Assembly: GCA_958295665.1 (NCBI GenBank)
Contig: OY282558.1
Span: 309,166,092-309,230,091 of the forward strand
Reading direction: 5' to 3'
DNA from: Tipula vernalis
Lineage: Eukaryota > Arthropoda > Insecta > Diptera > Tipulidae
Length of the DNA stretch: 64,000 nucleotides
The position numbers were made by a program, and so were the translations under genes. The stretch's first letter is position 1, and each line of letters starts with the position of its first letter. This document shows positions 28,701 to 40,700 of this stretch, one piece after another. The notes below the pieces were generated by a model. It did no database searches. It was not told the origin of the DNA and saw only the letters and a program-made list of their open reading frames with translations.

Positions 28701-31700
28701 CATCTTCGTGAATAACAGCTATCATTATATGCTCGTTGAATAATATACTATTATCCACTTTTGATGTGTAATAGCCCGATAACTATGCTGATTTTAAATA
28801 AAGAAAATGTAAAATAACCCATTGTTATTGTATAACGCATGCTGCTAGGTGCAACGTGAGTTATATTTTGTGTAACAAAATGTTGAGTAGTCATTGGAAA
28901 GTCAAGTGGATAAAACGTTGTATGCCACTCGTGAGCAAAGAGATATTATCAACTCGGAATAATGTCCCACTCGGCTATCGCCTCGTAGGACAAACTTATC
29001 CCTCGTGGATAATATCTCGTTTAGCTCACCTCGTATGGTACTACCTTAAATAACTATTAAAATTATTATTTTATTATGTTTTCACAGCTGACTAAGATGT
29101 ATAATATAATATTTATTATTTAAAGTACACGTGTACTTTCTCTTTGGTTCAAATATATTTCCATTTCGTTTCTTTTTGTCACTTAAGGGGCATCCAGAAT
29201 GAATCAATCATTCAAAACAACCCAAATAGAAATATCTTTCATCAAGAACAAGAATGATTGCCGAAGATGAACAGTGAAAGAAATTGAACAGTGAAAGAAA
29301 TTGAACAGTGAAAGAAATTGAACAGTGAAAGAAATTGAACAGTGAAAGAAATTGAACAGTGAAAGAAATTGAACATATTCTACTTTTTTCACTTTGACTC
29401 ATGTAAATTCGCCTTTACACTATACTATATGTACATACATAACTTGTGTTCCTTTTCCAGGTATAAGATTTTCGTTTTCATTCTTATCGAAATTTCCGTT
29501 CAATTTATAATCATGTCGATTATAGAATCCGCGGGAGCGAATCAATCGCGGATCGAAAACTACATTTTTTTATATGTTGGAAAACAAAAATCTTATATCA
29601 TAGTTTCATTGAAATCCCTTTGGATTTTTTTACAAATCGTTAAATAGAAATTGTTTTAGAAACGCTATAAAAATATTGCGTTTGTACGGTGAATCAAAAA
29701 ATCCAAATTGCATGTAAATCAAGAGAGGTTTTCCAGGATACTTTGATTTGCAGCAATTGTTTCCTATTTTTTTATATGCAGTTTTCGATCCGCGATTGAT
29801 TCGCTCCCCCCGGATTCTATAATCGACGTGATTATGAATTTTTTTACTTACAGCCGCTAAAGATGTTTTCACATCAGTAAACGAATTATTTGGTGTGCTG
29901 TCTAAAAAAGTCATCTGCACAAATACTTAAAGAAATCTTGAGGGCCCGCGAGTTTGCTATCTACGTGTTCTCATTTCCATTACAACCCAAGTTCTTATAC
30001 CATTTTACCTCAGAGTCCGAAATTTCTAAACGAATTTTGATGAAATCTTTCATGATTGGTTTTAAATGCGATTTAAAACAAAGGTTACCACCTGAGAAGG
30101 CTTGCTTATTTTTTTGGTAATTTTTTATTATGAAAATACTGTTTTGTATTGCAAAATAGAATGACAAAATTCACAATTCATGTAATAATTAATATTAAGC
30201 AATGAAATTTGGTACTTGGCTGATTTTTGGGTGCAGATTTCGAGTTTATGTTCAAATTGTATAACTTAATGCGCAATATGGCCGCTGCAACATTAAGTTA
30301 AGAACTATATCAAAATTATTCAAAACATTTACAAAATTTTATAGAAGTGCATTAAATTTAAAATGGTGCATCCAATGACCACTTTAATGTGAAAAACAGA
30401 TTATTTGCTAGAATTTTTTTAAATTTTGAAGTTAATTGTTAATTAAAAAAAAACATAAATTTGAGGTAAAATTTCAACAAAACGGGGATACTGGGTAGGC
30501 ACTCAAAAATACGCTTTAATCCCAATATCCAATCCCGTGACTCACCCCGATAAAAAACGTTGGCCTCAATTCTAAGGGCAAAGGGGTGGGGGGGGGGCTA
30601 AACGCAATTGTTGCAACATCGGTAGATTACATAACGAAGATTTCGAATGTTTAGATGCCCTATTCTGGTAATTCCCGGGGAACGGGGAATAATTTTTTTT
30701 ACAGCCCAGATTCATATTTTCAACTTTTTATTCCCCATTTTCCAAAAGTGGATTCTGTTAATTGGGGTATATGTATACAGTGGAAATAAATTCAGTTATA
30801 TCAAAATTATTATAATAACTCTTATTTATTACAATACTATCTTTAAAATTATTAGGTAATTTAACCCTTACAGACAATATAAATATTATTAATTATTAAT
30901 ATCAACTACATACATATACACAAACATTTTCGTTAAAAATCTATTCGCCAACAATTCTTTCTTAAAATCGATGTGGAAAAACAAACCTCAAAACTACAGT
31001 AATTGGGAATAATTTTTTCCCAACAAAAAAATCTTTCCCGAACACCAGAATGCACTTTGGGGAAAAGGGAATAATATTGCAACAAAATTTAAAATTTCTA
31101 TTCCCCGGGAATTACCAGAATAAGGCCACTGGTTTACGTCATATAGCATTTATTACCCCAAACTGTACCACGATCACCAAGCAAAGATTTTCTCATTTCT
31201 AAGTATTATACACTCACCAGCAGTGAAAACGGAACACCCTTAAAAACAAAAAAAAATTTTGATGCGAGTATCTTTTGAACTGCTGGAAGCTTGAAACAAA
31301 ACTCAAATTCAAGGTCATTCAAAAAAATCTTAGAAAATATTACCAAAGCATACTTTGTCTAATCGTGTGGCTGATTTTTTTTTACTTACCTCTTGAACCG
31401 CACTAGGTAGCTGGAAATAAGAAACAAAAACCCAATTTTTCGGTCGAAAGGCCGAATATCGAAAAGCCGAATTTCAAAAGGCCGAAAGTGTCGAGAAAGG
31501 CCGAATAGGTCGAAAGGCTGAATGTCGAAAGGCCGTTTGTTTTCATCTTTTTATGGCCTTAATGAACATTTTCAAAATTTATATCTTTATGAAAACCAAA
31601 ATTTATATTTTTATCAAAATTTTTGTATAAAAATGTTTAATAGTAAATCGCCTAAAATATTAAAATCTTCTTACGTTTTTTTTGTCATATAATTAAAAAT

Positions 31701-34700
31701 TAATTAATTATAAATTGTTTTCCGACAACATTTGATCACATTAATATGCTATATACACAGGATTTTAAGAAGTAAAATAATTAAGTAATTAAAAAATAAA
31801 TTCAATGGTTTTAAATATTGATTTCAATCAATTAATTGAAGGAAAATTTAATGAAAATTCGGCCTTTCGACCCAATCGGTCTTTCCACAGGTTCGGCCAT
31901 TCGACCCGTTCGGCCTTTAGACCCATTCCGCCTTTCAACACTTTCGACCCAATCGGCCATTAGACATTCGGCCTTTCGACACATTCGGCCATACGACATT
32001 CAGCCTTTCGACATTCGGCCTTCCGACCCATTCGGCCTTCCGAACCATTCGGCCTTCCGACATTCGGCCTTTCGACATTCGGCCTTCCGACATCCGGCCT
32101 TTCAACATCAAACGCAACCAGTAATCCAATCAAAATTTTTGTTTTTTTAAGCGTGATTTACACGTTCCAACAATGTTTCCCAACAAAAAATGAAGAGATT
32201 AGTATATCGCGAATTCCATTTGAAAGACAAGAACAAATATATAAACAAACAAAATTTTGTTGGATTTTTTTTCTTTTTTTTTTCAACTTAGTTTCCATAA
32301 AAAAATTTTTTGACTATAAAATATACTCGACCCGAGTATATTTTATGGAAACAAACAACAACAAACACATTAAAAATGGCGATTTGTAAAATTTATATAG
32401 CGCTTTATTTTTGTTTTTTTAAATTTTTATTTAAAAATTAAAATTTACGTTCGAACAATTTTCATTTTAGCCAAGAAAAGTCGTAATTTTGATAAATAAA
32501 GTGGTATCGCTGCGGCATTCGTCAAAAATTACATTGTCGATTTTATACCGCCAAAAAATTATAGCATCCCCGACATTTTTGTTTTATTTTTTTATAAATT
32601 TTTGTTTAAAATGGAAGTTTACTTTCGAAAAGCTTTATTTTAGCCAGAAAAGTTGTAATTTTGAAACATAAAGTTGTATTATCGCCCTATTCGACATCGT
32701 AGATTTTATACCGCCAAAAAGTTATAGCATGACCGACATTTTCGTTTTATACTTTTCTCTTTTTATCGCATGTAAATATTTTCTATTGCGTGTAGCTCTA
32801 ATTCTCAACAAAAAAAGTTGGAAAAACATTGTTGGAACGTGTAAATCACGCATTATTTTACAAGCATAACCGATATACAAAAAAAAAACGATCGACCACG
32901 TGCGCACACACGTGTTAATATAAAGAAATACAAGTTAAGGTGCTATTCCATGGGAAAATTTTACTGAATAGTAAAATACGCCAAAAAGAGAAAATAAAAA
33001 TCAAACACCATATAATAGACAAAGAAGAGGTGTGTTTTATTTTTATTTTTTTTATAGCAAAAGTTTTAAGGGGAACTTGACATTAAACCAAAACATAACC
33101 AATAATTGCTAAAAAATTATGTATTTAGTATTATTCGATTTTTTATTCGTCTCTAAATTATCTAAAAAATTATATATTATTAATACTCATATCAGAATTT
33201 CATTTTTTCGAACAATTTCCGTCACAGAAAAAAAGTTATAAAATATCTCTACCATAAAATCGTACTCCTATTAAAATTATTAGTGTGTGCGAGAATTATT
33301 TTCTATCATACACAAATTTTATGTACGTGTGTTAGTGACACTCCTATAAAAAGTTCTCGATTTGATACTTTTTAGAGGAGTGTTACAACAACAGACACAA
33401 ATATTTGTTTACTGATTCGATTTTTTATTTCATTCCGCCTTCTAGCAAATATATATTTTTTTCTTGCTTTAATTTTACTGTTCGGTAAAATTTTCTCATG
33501 GAATAGCACCTTTAAGATAAAGAAATGCTTGTGTGAGTCTACAATTTTTTGTTGATGTTAAACTTGGAGCAGTATTGCGAAAAACTGTATTTGTATTTTA
33601 AAAATCGAAAATTTTTTGGGCTCTCGCAACATTTTCGCCGCGAAATTAATTCATTTTTTATTATTAATTAATTCCTCGACATCATATTTTAAAAACTCAA
33701 TTAAATCCGCGCAAGCTCAAATTTATTTATTTTTAATTAAATCCGTCGCTGTTGTAATCTAATAAATTTTTCTAGTACTTTTTCGTGATAAATATGAATT
33801 TATTCGGAATTTATGAATTAAATCTGCCACAGCAAATTTTTAAAAACTGAATAAAATCCGCGGGTAATTTATTCATTTAAAACAGATTGAAGTCGCGGAT
33901 TTTATTCTTATTGATAATGAATTAATTTCACTACAGTTCTACTTAGTTACTTTTATTGGTGTTCTCTAATTATTTATTTTTGTTGTTTATACGAATTTTT
34001 TTAAGTTCATTGACCATCAAAAAAAAAAAAATAAAAATAAACCAAAATTTAAAAATCCGAAATTGGATCTACAATTGTCTTTATAGACGCGATTAAGAAC
34101 TTAAAATGGAGAGATGTACGATTGTACCTAAAACTCTTCGAGATTGGTCGAGCCAGTTTCTAAGGGATTAGGACAAAAACATAAATAAATCCAAACGATT
34201 ACAACCAACAAAAATCGTTTATAATTTATAAACAACAGCTGATGTGTTTATTTTCTTTTCGTTTGATTTGTAAACTGATTTATGTAATCGGTTGTTTAAA
34301 ATGTTATATTTTACCAATGTTATCAATTTTGGTTTTGATCGCAAAATCGTTATTAGTGGAAGATAATTATTAAAAATAATTTTAATGATATTTTGATAAT
34401 GTTTGATAATGGTTCAATTTTTTCAATTTATTTTGTGACCCTTTGTGAGATATAACTGCGACGATCAATGTACGCCCCTATAAACACCCCACATAAATTC
34501 TTTTTTCTCTTCCTATATTAACACAGTTTCTGGCAAATAGCCAATTTACATTTAATGACATTCGAAAGTTAATCATCTGCTTGAGAAACAAACCCATCGT
34601 CTACTTTTGTTTGCTTCATCGTTTTTCTTGTTTGTAGATGTTTTACGACACGTCTGGTTTAAATTTAGTTATGTATAAGCATAACGAAATGTTGACTTGA

Positions 34701-37700
34701 CATTTGTTCTTTCAACTCCCTGTATACGAGTACTTTAATAGTGGAAATATACTCGACGTTACTCAGAAGTTTCAAAATGTGAGAAACCCGCTTACAAGTA
34801 TGTGTACTCAAGATAAACTTTCTATTGAATTCCCGTTTTTGACTTTTTTCTGACATTTAGGACACAATAAAAATCAAAAGTGATTGCATCATTCTTTCTC
34901 AATTATTATAGAAATAATTATAAAATGAATCGAGAAATGAATGAAGATCGAGTAAAAAAATTAAAACTGATGAAAAGCGGGGTATTGGTTTACCTCTTAG
35001 CGCAACAAATAAAAATAAACGAAACGTCAAGGGATGTTTTCTGTAAGATGTCACTTTAGCACTAAACAACAACCAAAGTCAAAGTTAAATCAACTTTTTT
35101 TTTGTTACTTCTAAGCCGCGTCTAGTATAATCGCTTTAGTACAATTACATATACTTCAACTTTTTTTTTCACTTAAGTCACGTCGGTCGCGTCGAGTATA
35201 TCACAAGGGTAAAAATATTTATAAATTTCACAATTTTCCGGTTTTCTTTTATGTTTACATCTCCAAGCAGAATCTTATTTTCTTCTGACTTAACTGATAT
35301 GACTTAACTTTTTATTATTATTTTTCTGTTCATGTAGTACTGAACATATGACACACACACATGACACTATCATCGCTCTGAGAAAATCGTTCATTTTTCT
35401 TTCGGTCACTGCGGAAAGAACAAAACCAAGCTTCCGGTTTTTGCTTTAGAAAATCGAAACATCCGTTTAAAAATTTAAAAAGTGTATATGATATTCACAC
35501 CTGCACAATAAACAGTCCATATTAGCATTCGCATGAATTCTTTTAATTATATATACATGATATGCTATTTGTATTTATTAGAGGTTTAACTCTCTTGAGA
35601 AACATTTTGTTGGTTTATAATTTTATTTGACACTTCTTCTTCTTAGACACTTCTTTTCTTATTATTTATTTGGTTATGTATTTTAAACTGTTTTTACACT
35701 ATTTCTTCACATACCTAAAATTGGCATAGTTTTTACCACTATTGTTACGAAACTAGTTTTTATAAATATTTGTAATTAATTATTTGTATACCAAACAACT
35801 GGCAGTATGTATACATAGTTTCAGGGCTTTCCCACCCACGCATCTTTGGCATTATTTAATTACAAGGACACGGTCTTTCAAATAGCCCCACAGAAAAAGT
35901 CACACGCTCAGGAAACCGGTTTGAAATAGCGCGATTATTAAAAAATTGTTCAAATAATCCATCATTTCTCAGTTTTGGGACTAACATTTTCCCTCCCTAT
36001 TTTAACTAGTTTTAACATTGCATTTTAACTAGAATTTGTTATATAATTTGATTTGCTTATAGGATTGAATATATTTTAAGAAACAAGTCGCTTAAAATTT
36101 GGCGATTTAAGAAATGAGATTAGGTTTTGCTAAAAAAAATCCAAACTCAACATAATTTTCGAAGGTACTCACCACGCGACCAGGTAGCTTACCTTCTTCA
36201 TACAATTCGGGACGTCCGTTAGATTGGACATAAAATAATTGTGTTATTGATTGTCCGCGAACGACCTCAATTTATTTTTAATTTCAAATCATTTTAGAGA
36301 ACAAATTGTCTTATACACGACTGTGCATGTTAGTCAACGTAAAAATAGATAAAATCGTGTAATTTAATTTATCGTGATTGACCGCTTTCTGTTATGTTAG
36401 TATTCGCGCGCACCTGAGTCATTCAACCAGAAATTATTATTATTGATTGAATATTATTTTCAATTTTATTGTGTGTTTTACTTTTTTATAGTTTAATTTG
36501 CTGTTCCAATAATCTGATAACAAATTGTTTTATTCTGTTTTACCATTTTGTAGTTAAAGAATACAGACGAGGATATTTATTTAATTAATAGGTCGTTTGA
36601 GATTAAGGTGCCTGACAAAATTCATTGATAATAAAACAAGTCATTGGTCACTGTATTACATTTTTATTTGGCAATAATTGAATAAGAACATCAAACTATC
36701 ATTTTTAATAATACATATTACGAGCAACATGTTTGACCATTTCCGACGGTGGACGAATTTTGCATTTGAAATTTGTTGAATTTGTTGAAAACCATTGTAA
36801 TTTCAGAAATCTAGATAATTTGGTATTGATTGGTGCTGTGCCTTTGATGTACACCTTCTTATGGCTACAGCCTAAATATCTTTTTAAAAATAGTTCACTG
36901 ATGTTAATGGAAAGCTACCAAAACACGGCCGTTTTACACTTTCACCAAATCGAACCGTCTAACTAATTGGTGTACTCCAATATCTTCTCCGACTATTGTT
37001 TGAAACCATTGATAAATCCGTTTGTTTTCTTAACGATCATACGGCCCTAATTTAAAATGACGCTAAAGACCTTCATGGTAATTTTTGACCATTTGATTAT
37101 TTCTTCTTAATAAATTTATTTATCACTATCTTTGCATTTTGCACTAAAACGCCTCTTGCAAACTTATTTTTGGTAAATTATACATATAAATGAAGTGTTT
37201 GTCTTTTCATGGATATTGACAAAGATTTAGACACATTCAACTTTTCCTTGCTTGTATTTTGAATTTTTCAATAATTTATCTTGGAAAATGCTGGCGTTTT
37301 TAGACATATGGTTTCGCCAGTGGCGTAACTAGGTACCCGCAGAACCCGCAGCCGCGGGGGCCCATGGTTATTGGGATCCAAGAGATTTATCAGGCGTTTG
37401 AATATTAGTTCAAAGTCAAGATTAGGTAGATGGTAGCTCAAATTAAGCTTAAAATAGATCAACCGCCCTTTCAAATTTGCAGAACAGAACATTTCTAGAA
37501 CATTTTTAAGAAAGGCGGTGATCTCTAGTTTTTAGAGAAAGAAAAAATTGTTCCTATTGCTGCCCAACAATTTCTTCTCGGTTGTTAAAATGGGTTTAAG
37601 TTTTGACAGATATGTAAAAAAAATGGGTTTAGGTTTTGATAGACATTTAAATTTTCTAAACTCGTTTGAAATTAAAGCTTTCGACATCAAATGATAAGGA

Positions 37701-40700
37701 TTTTAGTGTTTGCTGGATTGATTTATTTGTAACACGCATTTTGACTCCAAATTTACCTATTTTGCGCATCAAATTCAACCTTTTACAAATCAAGTTTTGA
37801 TTAGAAAAGGTTTAATTTGGTTTGCAAAAGATTGAATGTTGTGACAACTGATTAAATTTCTTTTGCAAAGTTAAATTTTATTTGAAAAAGGGTAATCTGA
37901 TTGGTTAAAAGGAGCTAATACTAATCTGAAAAACAAGAAATTGTAGAAAAATACCTAGGATTCCTTCCTTCCTTCCTATGATTATTCGAGAATTTTAGAG
38001 ATTTGCACAAGAATAGATAGCAATATCATCCGCAAAAGCAAATAATTTCCCGCTTATGTCAATTGATAGTAGGGAATTTACTTATATCAGGAATAATAAT
38101 GAAACTAGAACAGAACCTTGAGGTACACCGATTTTCACTACATTAAGTTATTGAACTATCCATTCTAACCTTTTGCCGCCTTTCCCTTAAGTAAGCCTGA
38201 ATATTTTAAAGAAACTGCACGAAAATGTTATGGCTAAAATCAGTTAATCGAGGTGTAATTGTGGATACTAGTTTAAGGAGGTGGAGGTATGATTAAGAAA
38301 AAAAAAATTAAACTTGTCTGTTACAATTTTGTGTACTATCTAAGTTGCTCGTTTTATTTAGGATTGAATCTACAAATCTCCATTGAGCTTTTAATTTACC
38401 AAATCTTTAAATTTAAACTATTTATTTATTTAATTTTTTTATTTGAAGGATATTTCACGAGCAATTTACCAATTTGTTTCATTTTATTCAAAAGTATTAA
38501 TAGAAAATTATTCATTCATGGTTTGATTTTTTCAGTATGACCATGTTAGTTTTATAGTATACTCAGCTTTACGTTTTCGTTCAGAGTAAAATTGAAATTT
38601 TCATAAGCGATATTTGGTTCTATAGGAGGTTTTCCAAAATTCTTTGCCTAACAGCGATAGTCGCTCTGGATTTTAACAGGAATTTTCATTCATCGGTTGA
38701 ACATTATTTTAAGGCAAAGTAAATTGTATCACACATTACTTCGAATTCGATTCGAGATTCGAATCTGGGTTCGATTTTCGTTGTTGCTTATAATTCTAAT
38801 TAAAAGATACTAGGCTAAACAATTGGTAGCAGTATTATTGAGTATATTTATATTAAAATCACCTAACACAACTAAATTTCTATCAACAATTGAATTCAAC
38901 AAAACTTTCAATTCATCGAAGAACCTATTAATTTACTCAATGAGCTGAACTTTACAAATAAACAGAAATGAAATCGAAATACCATTAACCGATTTTATTT
39001 CCCGTAAACAATCAGCTGTATTCAAATTATAACAAACGGCATTATTTATGTTACCTGATTCATGAATTTACAGTTCCCGTTGAACGATTATTATCATTAC
39101 AATTTGGCACTAAAAAGATAGACATCGATATTAAGATTATCCGAGTAATTTCAATTTATCCATATTTCAGTAAGGAAGCATAATAATAGCTTGTTTTGAA
39201 AATTTTCTTCGATTTCTTAACAATTTTTTTTTTCGTTGAGTAATAGCTACTCGCCGGAAAACTGTAAGCTCTTCATTAATAAAAATATTTTCCCTCATTT
39301 AATTGTTTCAGTTTAATTAAATTTTTAGATTTAAAGGTTGATGCATGAGTTTGAATTTAAATCCTAAGATTTTGCATCCACTTGCTTTAACCCAATCAGC
39401 TCATAAGAGAAATATTTTTACTTAGGTAATTGATTCTGACTTCACTATTGAAATGAAATGAATGAATGGAACAACCCATGGATTTGGTTTCCTTAGCGCA
39501 TGTTCATTGACAGATCTTATTTCTAAATAACAGCTACTGACATAAAAAATCTTCAAAACTTTATATAACAAATAAACAAATGGCGCGATAGTATTGATTC
39601 TTACTTAAAAGTCAGAAAACTGTGCGTTTCGGATGTTTTTAAATTTGCTAACTCTTCTTATTGCAGATTTTTTCCATTTTAATTTGTGGTGATAAGGTGT
39701 TAAAATAAACCCCACCCCATACTGCTAATCCATATTCTAATGAAGCATTAACAATGGGAAAATACAACATCTCTAGTTCCCGAATTAAGAACCATGATTC
39801 AATTAAAATGGTGCTGCCAAACTCGATTCTCCTAGTTCTTTCAACTTTTCCAATCGTTCAAAAATGATACTAGATTAGATAGTGTGTACACGTGAAAACT
39901 TGTAAACTTTTCACGTTTATACATTGGCCGTATTTCATTGAGCAAACTACTTACAAATACTTCCATTTACCTACTTGCAGCTACTCGTACTGAATTCATG
40001 GTGTAGATGCTTTTACATTTATTTCGTCGCATTTCATTGGGTACATACACTCAGGCCACAACAGTTCAATTTGTTACTATTCTGGTGCGATTCAATTCAT
40101 TTCCATGTTGTTGGGGTGTTAAGACCTGTCCATTGTTTTCCGTTTGTCTCGTGATAATCTGGTGCCAATATAATTGTTATTCAAATCTCTAATACATATC
40201 TTACGATTAAAATCTTAAACAAACTTTAATATATTAAAATACCATAATTGTATTTCCAGCTTACCTGTAATGAAACAACAAATAAAGTTGTATTACACTC
40301 AAGAAATCTAACAATACCATATGCCGACATTAAATTGAATGAAGTAATAGGAAATTCAGTAACCGAAAATTTAATCCAATTGGATGTACCACATGTCGAC
40401 GAAGACAATGAATTCCTCGTCATACCTACAAAAACCAAACTGGAAGCGGGCAAAGAGTACGAATTACTTATACCATTTGCGGGCATATTACAAGAAGGAT
40501 TACTGGGATACTATCGGAGCAGCTATTTTGATTCAAAAACACAAAAGACTGAGTAAAAAGATGTCAATATAAAAATAACTATAAATAACTAATTTCTGTT
40601 CGATGCATTTTATTATAGGTGGCTTTCGATTACTCAATTCGAGGCTACGTACGCAAGACGTGGTTTTCCATGTTTTGATGAACCAGAATTTAAAGCAAAA

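Larger units (their letters stand above)
1710..40259 (+). other. About 38.5-kb first coding intron of the aminopeptidase gene
   Basis: The donor GTAAGA follows 1709 and the acceptor TTTCCAG precedes 40260; both flanking exons are in phase 0. The intron contains at least one apparently complete DNA transposon, a decayed Helentron, two or more LINEs, BEL and mariner relics, and many MITEs, listed separately. The five downstream introns are 64 to about 71 bp, so the size is due to transposon accumulation in one intron. Confidence 0.85.

Noticed and set aside
29204..29402. Two overlapping open frames with [12 protein letters not shown] repeats
   Set aside because: They are produced by the 17-bp minisatellite.
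31836..32150. 104-codon open frame rich in IRPFDP / SAFRHS repeats
   Set aside because: It is a translation of the tandem GGCCGAA-type foldback arm; both strands are open there for the same reason.
38750..38780. GGTTCGATTTT-like box as part of a tRNA gene
   Set aside because: No D-arm, anticodon arm or acceptor stem can be folded around it; no tRNA gene was found in the window.
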